DNA of 64,000 nucleotides from Pseudonocardia sp. TRM90224 (GCF_021245725.1 NZ_JAJGSX010000023.1:1-64000), one strand, 5' to 3'; shown: positions 43,020 through 51,631, counted from the stretch's first letter. Numbers and translations: made by a program. Notes: generated from the sequence alone by a model not told the origin.

Positions 43020-43866
43020 GGTCTCTCCTTCGCCGGGCTGGCTCAGAGGACCCGTTCGGGCTCGTGCCCAAACCTTGGGCGTCGAAACCTTCGGTGAGGT
43101 TGCGGCGCAGCATGTCGAGCGTCTGGGCGAGCAACCGGGAAACGTGCATCTGGGACAGGCCCACCCGGTGTGCGATCTGGGTCTGGGTCATCTCGCCGAA
43201 GAACCGCAGCACGATGATCGTCCGTTCGCGTTCCGGCAGCCTGTCGAGCAGCGGCGCGAGGCTGTGCCGGAACTCGACGGTCTCCATCTCGCGGTCGGCC
43301 ACCCCGACGATCTCGCCGAGCGCCGCGTCGACGCCCACGACGGACATGTCGAGCGAGCCCGCGCGGTAGGCGTTGGCCGCGTCGAGGGCTTCGAGCACCT
43401 CGTCGACGGTCAGGTCGAGGCGTGCGGCCAGCTCGCTCGGCCGCGGTGCCCTGCCCAGCTCGTGCGACAGCGTGTCGGTCGCCGCGTGCACCGACGACTG
43501 CAGGTCGCGCAGCCTGCGGGGCACCCGCATCATCCACGTGTGGTCGCGGAAGTAGCGGCGGGTCTCACCCGTGATCGTCGGGATCGCGAAGGCCAGGAAG
43601 TCGCTGCCGCGGCCGGGCTCGAACCGGTCGACGGCGCCGATGAGCCCGATCGTCCCGGCCTGTTCGAGGTCGTCGGTGGGCTGGCCGCGCCCGGCGAAGC
43701 GGCGGGCGATGTGCTGAACCACGGGCAGGTAGCCGGTCACCAGCTTGTCCCGGACCGCTCTGCGGTCGGGGTCGTCCGGCGACATCTCCGCCAGCTGCTC
43801 CAGCAGCGGCGCGAGGTGCGCGTAGTCGTCCCGGACCGACGGCTTGTCGGCGGCACGCGAACTCAT
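42910..43866 (-). CDS. SigB/SigF/SigG-type RNA polymerase sigma factor
   Basis: 318 residues. Region 2 (GQPTDDLEQAGTIGLIGAVD, RFEPGRGSDFLAFAIPTITG, ETRRYFRDHTWMMRVPRRLR) is followed by region 3 (ELGRAPRPSELAARLDLTVD) and region 4 (LPERERTIIVLRFFGEMTQT, QIAHRVGLSQMHVSRLLAQT). This is the general-stress/SigF class. After residue about 270, where relatives end, a repetitive tail DHDHRHGDNRQGDNRQ... continues, encoded by the same 15-base repeats that make TTGKG in the overlapping frame. No anti-sigma factor adjoins it. Confidence 0.88.
   Translation of the reverse strand: MSSRAADKPSVRDDYAHLAPLLEQLAEMSPDDPDRRAVRDKLVTGYLPVVQHIARRFAGRGQPTDDLEQAGTIGLIGAVDRFEPGRGSDFLAFAIPTITGETRRYFRDHTWMMRVPRRLRDLQSSVHAATDTLSHELGRAPRPSELAARLDLTVDEVLEALDAANAYRAGSLDMSVVGVDAALGEIVGVADREMETVEFRHSLAPLLDRLPERERTIIVLRFFGEMTQTQIAHRVGLSQMHVSRLLAQTLDMLRRNLTEGFDAQGLGTSPNGSSEPARRRRDHDHRHGDNRQGDNRQGDNRQGDNRQGGDHPLSASRP
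42946..43005. repeat. Four tandem copies of a 15-base repeat
   Basis: TTGCCTGTTGTCCCC occurs at 42946, 42961 and 42976, and with one change (CACC for CCCC) at 42991. Being a multiple of three, the array keeps both overlapping frames open. It encodes GDNRQ in the sigma frame and TTGKG in the small frame. Confidence 0.9.
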
Positions 43867-43980
43867 CGGCGGTCCCCGCGATCGTTGAGCAGCTCGCAGA
43901 GCCGCGTCGTGGCGGCTGTCGGCTCAACCGGGAACGTTTTCCAGCTTGCCCCGGCCGCCGTGGGAAGGCAACTCAGGGCA

Positions 43981-44014
43981 CTCCCGCGTGTCGATGTCCT
44001 TCGACACGCGGGAG
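43981..44014. terminator. Hairpin after the NDH-2-like gene
   Basis: Perfect 14-base arms CTCCCGCGTGTCGA (43981-43994) and TCGACACGCGGGAG (44001-44014) with a 6-base loop. It starts 8 bases past the stop of the minus-strand flavoprotein gene. The rest of the gap, to 43866, holds the sigma-factor promoter region. Confidence 0.65.
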
Positions 44015-44021
44015 GTGCCGG

Positions 44022-45320
44022 TCAGCGGCGGGGCAGCTCCGGCGCCGCGGTGTCGAGCGGCACCGCGCTCGAACGCACCAGCCCCAGCTGCACGGACTGC
44101 CGGCGCAGCACGGCGTCGGCGGCCCAGTCCAGCGCCACCCGCGCTCGGTTGCCGGGCATCGCGATCAGGTGGTATCCGCGGGTCACGGCCTTCGCGACCA
44201 CCCCGGAGAGCGGCACGTGCAGCGGGTTGGCCGCGGCCTGCACACCGCCCAGATCGACGACGAACCCGAGGTCGTGGTGCTTGTACGCGCGCTTCTCGCC
44301 CTTCCCGAGCGACGCCGCGATGTTGTGGCCGGCGAGCCTGCCCTGCCGCTCGGCGTGCTGCGCGGTCATGCCCGTCACCTCGCCCGGGCGGGTCAGATCG
44401 GGAACGGCGGCGGCGTCACCGCAGGCGACGACCTCGGGGTGCTCGGGCACGAACAGGTACTCGTCGACGACGAGCCTGCCCTTCTCCGTCTTCAGCCCCA
44501 GCCCGTTGACGAACGGGTCGGGCCGCACCCCGACGCACCAGACGAGCGATCGGGTCGGGACGGTCTCGCCGCTGGTCAACCGCACCGCGCCGGGCACAGC
44601 CTCCTCGACGGACGTCTTCATCCGCACCTCGACTCCCCGCCTGCGCAACACACGGTCGGCCGTCCGCGAGAGCGGCGCGGCCAGCTCGGGCAGCACCCGG
44701 TCGGCGAGGTCGAGCAGCATCCAGCGCACGTCGCTCTGCTCCAGGGTGCGCTGCTTCGCGACGAGCGCCGAGGTCAGCAGCTGGCCTTGCGCGGCGACCT
44801 CCGTGCCGGTGTAGCCGGCCCCGACGACCACGAACGTGCAGCGCGCCGCCCGTTCCTCCGCGTCGTCGGTGGCGGCGGCGAGCTCGATCTGCCGGGTGAT
44901 GTGGTCGCGCAGGTAGAGCGCCTCCGGGATGCCCCGGTAGCCGTGCGCGTTCTCGGCGACGCCAGGCACCGGCAACAGCTTGTTGACGCTGCCCACCGCA
45001 AGCACGAGCCGGTCGTAGTGCAGCACGCCTTCGTCGCCCTCGGGGCCTTCGTACGCGACCGTCCGGGCGTCGAGGTCGACGGCGCCGGCCTCGCCGAGCA
45101 CCAGCCGGACCGACGGCAACGCCGCCGTCAGCGAGACCGTCACCCGGCGCGGGTCCAGCACCCCGCCCGTCACCTCTGGCAGCAGGGGCAGGTAGAGGAA
45201 GTAGTCGGTCGGGTTGAGCAGCGTGATGTCGACGCTCTCCCCCAACTCGTGGGCCATCGTCCGCGCGGCGTGGAAGCCGGCGAACCCCGCGCCGACCACG
45301 ACGACCTTGGACCGGTCCAT
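44022..45320 (-). CDS. NDH-2-like NAD(P)/FAD-dependent oxidoreductase
   Basis: 432 residues. FAD site KVVVVGAGFAGFHAARTMAH (residues 4-23), NAD site CTFVVVGAGYTGTEVAAQGQ (about 155-174), and the second FAD motif VVACGDAAAVPDLTRPGE (about 290). The closing part, HDLGFVVDLGGVQAAANPLH, resembles type II NADH dehydrogenases, which pass electrons from NADH to quinone at the membrane surface. The ATG at 45320 has GGAGG just upstream. It is divergent from the F420-dependent oxidoreductase. Confidence 0.88.
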   Translation of the reverse strand: MDRSKVVVVGAGFAGFHAARTMAHELGESVDITLLNPTDYFLYLPLLPEVTGGVLDPRRVTVSLTAALPSVRLVLGEAGAVDLDARTVAYEGPEGDEGVLHYDRLVLAVGSVNKLLPVPGVAENAHGYRGIPEALYLRDHITRQIELAAATDDAEERAARCTFVVVGAGYTGTEVAAQGQLLTSALVAKQRTLEQSDVRWMLLDLADRVLPELAAPLSRTADRVLRRRGVEVRMKTSVEEAVPGAVRLTSGETVPTRSLVWCVGVRPDPFVNGLGLKTEKGRLVVDEYLFVPEHPEVVACGDAAAVPDLTRPGEVTGMTAQHAERQGRLAGHNIAASLGKGEKRAYKHHDLGFVVDLGGVQAAANPLHVPLSGVVAKAVTRGYHLIAMPGNRARVALDWAADAVLRRQSVQLGLVRSSAVPLDTAAPELPRR

Positions 45321-45427
45321 GCGTTCCTCCCGTTTCGAGCATCGGCGGCAACCCCGCCACGGGTACCCACGAGGATCACGGCCAACCTGCCACGTTCCGC
45401 CGTCCTGCCGCGCGGGTAGTCGCCCGT

Positions 45428-46381
45428 ATGGCAAGCATCGGCTACTTCCTCTCCTGCGAGCAGTACGGCCCGAAAGAGCTCGTCGAGCAGGCGAAAGCGG
45501 CGGAACGCGCCGGTTTCGAGCGGCTCTGGATCTCCGACCACTTCCACCCGTGGAACGACGAGCAGGGGCAGAGCCCGTTCGTGTGGTCGGTGATCGGCGC
45601 GCTGTCCGAGGCGGTCGCGCTGCCCGTCACGACGGCCGTCACGTGCCCGACGATGCGGATCCACCCGGCGATCGTCGCGCAAGCGGCGGCCACCGCCGCG
45701 GTCCAGCTCGACGGGCGGTTCGTGCTGGGTGTCGGCAGCGGCGAGGCCCTCAACGAGCACGTGCTCGGGGATGCGTGGCCGTCCGTCGGCGAGCGCCTGG
45801 CCATGCTCGAAGAGGCCGTCGAGGTGATCCGGCTGCTGCACGGCGGCGAGAACGTCAGCCACCACGGCGACTTCTACGAGGTGCAGGACGCCCGGATCTA
45901 CACGCTGCCCGAGCAGCCCGTACCGATCTACGTCTCCGGGTTCGGCCCGCAGGCCACCCGGCTTGCCGGGCGGATCGGCGACGGCTACTGCACGGTGACG
46001 CCCGACGCCGAGCTGGTCGGAACGTTCCGCGGGTCGGGGGGCGGCGACAAACCCGTCCAGGCCGGGATGAAGGTCAGCTGGGATCGCGACGCCGAGGCCG
46101 CGCTGGATCGCGCGCACCGCCTGTGGGGCAACGACATGCTGCCCGGCCAGCTCGCGCAGACCCTGCCCCGCCCGCAGGACTTCACCGACGCGATGACTCT
46201 CGTGCAACGCGACCGGATCGCCGAGGCCATCGTGTGCGGTGACGACCCGAAGGCGCACCTCGACCGGGTGCGGCAGTACCTCGACGCCGGCGTCGACGAG
46301 CTCTACGTCCAGCAGGTCGGCGCCGACCACGAGGGCTTCTTCCGTGGTTGGGCCGAGCAGGTCCTGCCCGAACTGCGATGA
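45428..46381 (+). CDS. F420-dependent LLM-class oxidoreductase, TIGR03557 family
   Basis: 317 residues, TIM-barrel luciferase-like. The start IGYFLSCEQYGPKELVEQAK and LWISDHFHPWNDEQGQSPFV are characteristic of TIGR03557, close to F420-dependent glucose-6-phosphate dehydrogenase. FVLGVGSGEALNEHVLGDAW contacts the cofactor phosphate. It oxidises or reduces an unknown substrate with coenzyme F420. It is the first of four overlapping genes. Confidence 0.9.
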   Translation: MASIGYFLSCEQYGPKELVEQAKAAERAGFERLWISDHFHPWNDEQGQSPFVWSVIGALSEAVALPVTTAVTCPTMRIHPAIVAQAAATAAVQLDGRFVLGVGSGEALNEHVLGDAWPSVGERLAMLEEAVEVIRLLHGGENVSHHGDFYEVQDARIYTLPEQPVPIYVSGFGPQATRLAGRIGDGYCTVTPDAELVGTFRGSGGGDKPVQAGMKVSWDRDAEAALDRAHRLWGNDMLPGQLAQTLPRPQDFTDAMTLVQRDRIAEAIVCGDDPKAHLDRVRQYLDAGVDELYVQQVGADHEGFFRGWAEQVLPELR

Positions 46382-47052
46382 CCCGAACTGCCACGAGGGT
46401 GATCGTCGTGCCGGGGGCGGCGGTCAGCCGCTACGCGCTCCCGGCGGTGGCGGCGTTGCGCGCCCGCGGGCTCGACGCCGAGCTGGCCGACGCGCCCGGC
46501 TCCCCCGGCGTGCCGACCGATCTCGCGCGGTACGGCGGCCAGCTGGCCGCCCGCCTCGCCGACCGCCCGGACGGGCCGGACGTCGACGTGCTCGTCGGCC
46601 TCTCGGTGGGCGCGCAGGTCGCGGCCGTCGCCGCGGCGCACTGCGAGCGGGTGCGCCGCGTGCTGCTGGTGAGCCCGACCGTCGACCCGGAAGCGCGCAC
46701 CGGCCCGCGCCTGCTGGGGCGGTGGCTTCGCGGCGGCCGGCTCGAGCCGCCGAGGCTGGGTGCCAGGCAGCTGCCCGACTGGGCCCGCGCCGGGCCGCGG
46801 CGGGTGGCCGCGGTGGTGCGTTCGGCGATCGAGGTGCACATCGAGGACCACCTCGACCGGCTCGCCGGGCGGCTCACCGTCGTCCACGCCGAGCGCGACG
46901 TAATCACCTCGCACGCCTACGCGGCGAGGCTCGTCCAGTCCGACCCGGCCCGGCTGGTCGTCGTCCCGGGCGCCACCCATTCCTGGCCCTACCAGGACGA
47001 GGCGCGGTTCGCCGACCTCGTGGAGAGCATCGTGGAGAGGACCACCGCGTGA
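46378..47052 (+). CDS. Alpha/beta hydrolase
   Basis: 224 residues. RVIVVPGAAVSRYALPAVAA starts the fold. The nucleophile elbow is VGLSVGAQVAAV (Ser about residue 80), the acid is in LTVVHAERDVITSHAYA and the His in VVVPGATHSWPYQDEARF. The substrate is unknown. The ATG overlaps the stop of the F420 enzyme (ATGA), and its own stop overlaps the next start (GTGA), so the three are translationally coupled. Confidence 0.82.
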   Translation: MTRTATRVIVVPGAAVSRYALPAVAALRARGLDAELADAPGSPGVPTDLARYGGQLAARLADRPDGPDVDVLVGLSVGAQVAAVAAAHCERVRRVLLVSPTVDPEARTGPRLLGRWLRGGRLEPPRLGARQLPDWARAGPRRVAAVVRSAIEVHIEDHLDRLAGRLTVVHAERDVITSHAYAARLVQSDPARLVVVPGATHSWPYQDEARFADLVESIVERTTA

Positions 47053-48377
47053 GCGACATGGCCCCGGGCGACGTCGTCGCCTCCTTCGACTCGGCGAGCG
47101 TGCTGCACGCCGGCCTCGCCGCGGCGCTCTCCGGCCGCTCGTTCCCGCACCTGGGCAACAGCGCCGCCGCCGCGGCCGCCGTGCGTGCCGCCGGGCGGCT
47201 GCCCTGGTCGGTGCTGCGCCACCTCTACACCCGGATCGGAGCATCGGAGGGGATCGCGCCGCACCGGCTCGGCGATGTCGACCTGGGCGCCGTGGCCGGC
47301 ATGCTCGCCGATGCCTACCCGCGACGGCGGTATCCGGCGGTGCTCGTCGGCTCGACCAACGGCGCGCTCGCCCACCTCGCGGCCGCCATGCAGGTGCCGT
47401 GGCTGCCGGGCACCGTGCTCGTCCCCGTCGCGCGCAGGGGCGATCCGCACCGACCGGTGGACGCGCTGGCGTTCGGCCGGGCGTGGGCGCCACTGCTGCT
47501 CGACCGCAACACCGGCGTCGTGCTGCACCACATGCACGACCAGGTGCAGGACGAGCTGATGGTCGCGCGGATGACGTACTTCAGGATGAAGTGGCGGGAG
47601 CTGCCGGCCGCATACACACGGTTCCTGTCGGCGTCGCTCGCACCGGGCGCACCCGTGGTGCTGATCGAGGACACGTCCACGTGGCCGGTGGTGCGGGTGG
47701 GCGAGCGGCACGTGTTCCAACCGGGCGCGCAGGGCGGACTCGAACCCGAGCGGTACCTGGCGCGTCCGCACACCCCCACCGCCGACGACGAGGCCGCCGA
47801 GGCCGAGTGGGGCGCCGAGCCGGGCTTCGGAGCGGCGCTGGCGACGTGGTGCGCGGCGAACGGGCACCCGCTGCTGACAGTCCGGTTCCACGGGCCGCAG
47901 GCCCCCGCGCACGACGTCGCCTCGACCGTTCGGCGCTGGTACCGCGAGCGCGGCGAGGCGGCCGACCGGCTCGTTGTGCCGTCGTTCGTGCTGGGCGACC
48001 CGTGGCGGACGATCAGCACGGCGGGCGTCCCGTTCTGGACGTTCTTCTCGGTGCAGGCCGCTCTGCGGGCGCTCGACGATCACCTCGCGCGGAGCGAGCC
48101 GTACCGGCAGGTCGACATCCTGCAGTTCCAGCACGGCGTGCGCTCCGCCGGCATCGCGACGCCGGAGCAGTGGGCCGGCGTCGCCCGCCGCCACGGCGCG
48201 CAGCCGCGGCTCGTCGGGCTCGACCCGCGGCGGTTCCCGCACGACATCGCCACCATCGCGCGCTACGGCCCGGCGCTAGCCGAGCGGGAGCCTGCACGAA
48301 GGCCGTGGACCCCGATGGCGGTGACCTTCGCGATGGACGGGGTAGGTACGCCGCCGACGGGTATCCGATCCGCATGA
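47049..48377 (+). CDS. Conserved protein of unknown function
   Basis: 442 residues, cytoplasmic. VLVGSTNGALAHLAAAMQVP (about 97-116) looks like a nucleophile-elbow or nucleotide-type loop. Further segments are VVLHHMHDQVQDELMVARMT, YFRMKWRELPAAYTRFLSAS and VVLIEDTSTWPVVRVGERHV. I recall no named family. Coupling to an F420 oxidoreductase and a hydrolase suggests a shared pathway. The GTG at 47049 overlaps the previous stop; an ATG nine bases on is an alternative start. Confidence 0.7.
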   Translation: MSDMAPGDVVASFDSASVLHAGLAAALSGRSFPHLGNSAAAAAAVRAAGRLPWSVLRHLYTRIGASEGIAPHRLGDVDLGAVAGMLADAYPRRRYPAVLVGSTNGALAHLAAAMQVPWLPGTVLVPVARRGDPHRPVDALAFGRAWAPLLLDRNTGVVLHHMHDQVQDELMVARMTYFRMKWRELPAAYTRFLSASLAPGAPVVLIEDTSTWPVVRVGERHVFQPGAQGGLEPERYLARPHTPTADDEAAEAEWGAEPGFGAALATWCAANGHPLLTVRFHGPQAPAHDVASTVRRWYRERGEAADRLVVPSFVLGDPWRTISTAGVPFWTFFSVQAALRALDDHLARSEPYRQVDILQFQHGVRSAGIATPEQWAGVARRHGAQPRLVGLDPRRFPHDIATIARYGPALAEREPARRPWTPMAVTFAMDGVGTPPTGIRSA

Positions 48378-48574
48378 ACAGTTCGAAGATCGCTCGCACG
48401 GTGCTCGTGCTCACCGCTGCCGCCGGGTTGGTGCTCACCAGCGGCGCCGGCTGCGACACCGACCGCGACCCCGTCGACGGGCGCAGCAACATCGAGCAGC
48501 CCGGGCCGGACCGCGAACCGGACTTCGACGACGGCGAGGGCGGCGCCGGTGACGAGGTGGGCGGCGGCAGCTGA
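48374..48574 (+). CDS. Small putative lipoprotein
   Basis: 66 residues. A signal peptide (SSKIARTVLVLTAAAGLVLT) ends with SGAGC, a plausible lipobox with the Cys at about residue 28. The mature part is acidic and glycine-rich (DREPDFDDGEGGAGDEVGGG) and likely unstructured. The ATG overlaps the preceding stop (ATGA). The family is unrecognised. A family B palindrome begins seven bases after its stop. Confidence 0.65.
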   Translation: MNSSKIARTVLVLTAAAGLVLTSGAGCDTDRDPVDGRSNIEQPGPDREPDFDDGEGGAGDEVGGGS

Positions 48575-48580
48575 CACGAC

Positions 48581-48630
48581 AACGACGTCATGGCTGCTGG
48601 GAGGGGGCTCCCGGCAGCCATGACGTCGTT
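48581..48630. terminator. Family B palindrome, copy 3, as terminator
   Basis: Twenty-three-base arms (AACGACGTCATGGCTG... at 48581-48603 and its complement at 48608-48630) carry one mismatch and a 4-base loop. The AACGACGT and TGGCTG elements are those of the other family B copies. It lies between the convergent lipoprotein and epoxide hydrolase genes. Confidence 0.8.
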
Positions 48631-48644
48631 CTCGGCGGAATGCG

Positions 48645-49781
48645 TCAGCCGCGGCGTGCCCCGTAGAAGGCGCGGATCTCCTCCACCAGCTCCTGCGGGA
48701 CCTCCATCGACGCGAAGTGGCCACCGCGGGGCCGCTCGGTCCAGTAGACGATGTTCGTGTTGTCGCGCTCGGCGAACGGCCGCATCGACAGGAAGTCGTG
48801 CGCGAAGACGGTGACCCCGATCGGTCCCTCGTTGACGACGATCGGCGAGTTCCGCTCGGCGTGGTGGTAGCGGACCGCCGTGGCCGAGGTGTTGGTCAGC
48901 CAGTAGAGCGAGACCTGTATGAGCACCTGGTCCTTGTCGACGAGGCTGGTGCCGTTGCCGAAGTTCTCGAACAGCTCGTTGTAGGCGAGCTGCCCGACCG
49001 GCGAGTCGGAGAGCGCCGCGGCGATCGTCTGCGGGCGGGAGGCGTTCATCTGCGCGTAGCCGTTGACGGTCTGGAACCAGCCGGCGAACTCCAGCGCCGC
49101 GTAGTCCGCCGGGGTCATCCGCTCGAACTCGGCCGGGTCGCCCGAGGGGAACGAGAACAGCTGCAGCACGTGCGCCCCGAGGAACCCGGGCGGGTTCAGG
49201 ATCGCCAGCTCGCGCGAGACCATCGCGCCGCCGTCGCTGCCGTGCGCGCCGTACGACTCGTAGCCGAGCCCGCGCATCAGCGCGTCCCACGTGCGCGCGA
49301 TCCGGGCCATGGTCCACTCGCCCTCGGCGAGCGGGGTGCTGAAGCCGAAGCCAGGCATCGACGGGACCACGACGTGGAACGCGTCGGCCGCGGTGCCGCC
49401 GTGCGCCTCGGGGTCGGTCAGCGGGCCGATCACGTCGAGGAAGTCGGCGAACGACCCGGGGTAGGTGTGGGTGAGCACGATCGGGGTCGCGTCCTCGACG
49501 GCGGAGCGGATGTGCAGGAAGTGCACGGTCTGGCCGTCGATCTCGGTGAGGAACTGCGGGAACTGGTTCATCTGCTTCTCGTGCGCGCGCCAGTCGAACC
49601 CGCTGCGCCAGTGGTCGACCATCTCGCGGAGGTATCCGACCGGGGTGCCGTGGCTCCAGTCGTCGCCGGGGGCTGCGACGGGGAAGCGGGTGTTGTCGAG
49701 CCTGCGCTGCAGGTCGTCGAGCTCGGCCTGCGGGATCGCGATCTCGAAGGGCTGGACGGAGAGCTTCTGGCTGCTGGTCAT
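48645..49781 (-). CDS. Epoxide hydrolase (EHN-domain family)
   Basis: 378 residues. The N-terminal EHN domain (FEIAIPQAELDDLQRRLDNT, then WRAHEKQMNQFPQFLTEIDG) precedes the alpha/beta hydrolase core. The nucleophile Asp is in GAHGSDGGAMVSRELA, with HTYPGSFADFLDVIGPL as the oxyanion region and the His in PRGGHFASMEVPQ. It opens epoxides through an aspartyl ester. The ATG is at 49781. It is divergent from a WYL regulator across a 60-base gap that contains an inverted repeat. Confidence 0.9.
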   Translation of the reverse strand: MTSSQKLSVQPFEIAIPQAELDDLQRRLDNTRFPVAAPGDDWSHGTPVGYLREMVDHWRSGFDWRAHEKQMNQFPQFLTEIDGQTVHFLHIRSAVEDATPIVLTHTYPGSFADFLDVIGPLTDPEAHGGTAADAFHVVVPSMPGFGFSTPLAEGEWTMARIARTWDALMRGLGYESYGAHGSDGGAMVSRELAILNPPGFLGAHVLQLFSFPSGDPAEFERMTPADYAALEFAGWFQTVNGYAQMNASRPQTIAAALSDSPVGQLAYNELFENFGNGTSLVDKDQVLIQVSLYWLTNTSATAVRYHHAERNSPIVVNEGPIGVTVFAHDFLSMRPFAERDNTNIVYWTERPRGGHFASMEVPQELVEEIRAFYGARRG

Positions 49782-49798
49782 GGAAGTACTGTAGAAAG

Positions 49799-49825
49799 AG
49801 TACCGGCACGGTTCGTTCCGGTACT
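49799..49825. promoter_or_regulatory. Inverted repeat in the divergent promoter of epoxide hydrolase and WYL regulator
   Basis: AGTACCGG (49799-49806) and CCGGTACT (49818-49825) are perfect arms spaced by 11 bases. They sit in the 60-base gap between the two start codons. It is a likely binding site of the WYL-domain regulator. Confidence 0.6.
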
Positions 49826-49841
49826 TTCGCACGCTGGAGAC

Positions 49842-50819
49842 ATGTTGCTGGAAACTTCTGCGCGACTCCTCGCGCTGCTCGCGCTGCTGCAGACACCGGG
49901 GATCCGCTCCGGCGCCGACCTCGCCGGCCGGCTCGACGTCGGCGAACGGACCGTGCGCAAGGACGTCGAGCGGCTGCGCGAGCTCGGCTACCCGATCGAC
50001 ACCGTCCGCGGCCCCGCAGGCGGCTACCGACTCGGCGACCACGGCAAGCTCCCGCCGCTGCTGCTCGACGACGACGAGGCCGTCGCCATCGCCGTCGGCC
50101 TGCAGGCCGCGGCGACGACCGCGGTACGCGGCGTCGAGGACGCCAGGGTGCACGCGCTCGCCAAGCTGGAGCACGTGCTGCCTGCGCGGCTTCGGCGGCG
50201 GGTGCGTGCGCTGCACGAGAGCACGTCGACCGGCCCGGCCAACACCGGCACGAACGTCGAGGACCCACCCGTCGACGCCGACCTGCTCGCCGACCTCGCC
50301 CTCGCCGTCCGCGACCACATCGGCATCCGCTTCTCCTACCGCGACGCGGACCCGATCGAGGTCGAGCCCTACCGGCTGGTGAGCTGGCAGCAACGCTGGT
50401 ACCTCGTCGGGCGCGAGCGCCGGACGCGCGAGTGGCGCACCTTCCGGGCCGACTGGATGCGGCTGCGCATCCCCGGCGGCGCGCCGTTCCGGCCCGAGCC
50501 GTTGGAGGGCGGCGACTACACGGCGTTCGTCCTGCGGGACGTGGCGTTCACCGGTTGGGCAGTGCACGCCCGGATCGCGGTCGACGCGCCGGCCGCCGAC
50601 GTGCTCGCCCGGATCAACCCGACCGTCGGGGTCGTCGAGACCGTCGACGAGAACCGCTGCGTGCTCGTCACCGGCGGCGACAGCCTGGAGATCGTCGCCG
50701 TCTGGATCGGGATGCTCGGGCTCGACTTCCACGTCGCCGAGCCACCGGAGCTGGTCGAGCACGTCCGCGCGCTCGCCGAGCGATATGCGCGTGCGCTGCC
50801 GGATACGGTCACTGTGTGA
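49842..50819 (+). CDS. YafY-type WYL-domain transcriptional regulator
   Basis: 325 residues. The DeoR-like HTH is at residues 4-58 (LLALLALLQTPGIRSGADLA, GRLDVGERTVRKDVERLREL, GYPIDTVRGPAGGYRL). The WYL domain (about 145-210, ...RFSYRDADPIEVEPYRLVSW, QQRWYLVGRER) and a WCX end follow. WYL domains bind small ligands or nucleic acid. It probably controls the divergent epoxide hydrolase gene and its own operon. The RidA gene overlaps its stop. Confidence 0.9.
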   Translation: MLLETSARLLALLALLQTPGIRSGADLAGRLDVGERTVRKDVERLRELGYPIDTVRGPAGGYRLGDHGKLPPLLLDDDEAVAIAVGLQAAATTAVRGVEDARVHALAKLEHVLPARLRRRVRALHESTSTGPANTGTNVEDPPVDADLLADLALAVRDHIGIRFSYRDADPIEVEPYRLVSWQQRWYLVGRERRTREWRTFRADWMRLRIPGGAPFRPEPLEGGDYTAFVLRDVAFTGWAVHARIAVDAPAADVLARINPTVGVVETVDENRCVLVTGGDSLEIVAVWIGMLGLDFHVAEPPELVEHVRALAERYARALPDTVTV

Positions 50820-51199
50820 CGGACAGGCGCGCCATCCTCAGCGGCTCGACGTTCGAGGAGCAGATCGGGTACGCGAGGGCGGTGGTCGACGGCGACCACG
50901 TGCACGTCTCGGGTACGACGGGGTTCGACTACACGACGATGACGATCTCCGACGACGTCGTCGAGCAGGCGGAGCAGTGCTTGCGCAACATCGGCGAGGC
51001 GCTGGCGGAGGCGGGCTGCACGTTCGCCGACGTCGTGCGCGTGCGCTACCTGCTCCCCGAGCGCACCGACTTCGAGCCATGCTGGCCGGTGCTGCGCGCC
51101 TGCTTCGGCGACGTCCGCCCGGCCGCCACCATGCTCGTCTGCGGGCTGGCCGACCCGCGCATGAAGATCGAGATCGAGGTCGACGCGCGGCGGCGCTGA
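50816..51199 (+). CDS. RidA-family protein (enamine/imine deaminase)
   Basis: 127 residues, a single YjgF/RidA domain: YARAVVDGDHVHVSGTTGFD, AEQCLRNIGEALAEAGCTFA, VVRVRYLLPERTDFEPCWPV and VRPAATMLVCGLADPRMKIE with the catalytic Arg region. RidA proteins hydrolyse reactive enamines. The GTG overlaps the stop of the WYL gene (GTGA), so the two are coupled. Confidence 0.88.
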   Translation: MTDRRAILSGSTFEEQIGYARAVVDGDHVHVSGTTGFDYTTMTISDDVVEQAEQCLRNIGEALAEAGCTFADVVRVRYLLPERTDFEPCWPVLRACFGDVRPAATMLVCGLADPRMKIEIEVDARRR

Positions 51200-51205
51200 C
51201 CGCGG

Positions 51206-51607
51206 CTACCCCGGGTTCAGCGCGATGAGGCCGGCGGCGGTGGGGCGGAACCCGCACCGGTCGAGGTAGAAGTGCCGCAGGTGCTCCTCGAAGTCGACGT
51301 GGAGCCAGTCGCACCCGGCCTCGCGGGCCTGCTCGGCCGCAACCTCGACGAGCCGCGACCCGACGCCCATGCTGCGGACGCCCGCCGCCGTCACGGTGTC
51401 GAGGACGAACGCGTGCCCCGCCCCGTCCCACGCGACGTTCACGAACCCGACGAGCTCGGCGCCCTCCCGGGCGCACACCCACCCGAGGCTGTGCCGGTGC
51501 ACCCGACCCCACCAGTCGTCGTCGGCCGGCTCGTGCGCGAAGCCTTCGGCGTGCAACCCGTTCAACTCCGGGTTCGTGAACGACCCACGCCAGGCAAACG
51601 TGATCAT
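51206..51607 (-). CDS. GNAT-family acetyltransferase
   Basis: 133 residues. LGWVCAREGAELVGFVNVAW and the acetyl-CoA loop VTAAGVRSMGVGSRLVEVAA (R-x-x-G-V-G-S pattern) are diagnostic, with FYLDRCGFRPTAAGLIALNP at the end. The substrate is unknown. The ATG at 51607 is used; the upstream open frame runs through a family A repeat. It is convergent with the RidA gene. Confidence 0.85.
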   Translation of the reverse strand: MITFAWRGSFTNPELNGLHAEGFAHEPADDDWWGRVHRHSLGWVCAREGAELVGFVNVAWDGAGHAFVLDTVTAAGVRSMGVGSRLVEVAAEQAREAGCDWLHVDFEEHLRHFYLDRCGFRPTAAGLIALNPG

Positions 51608-51631
51608 CGGCCCACGGTACGAAGGCTCCCG

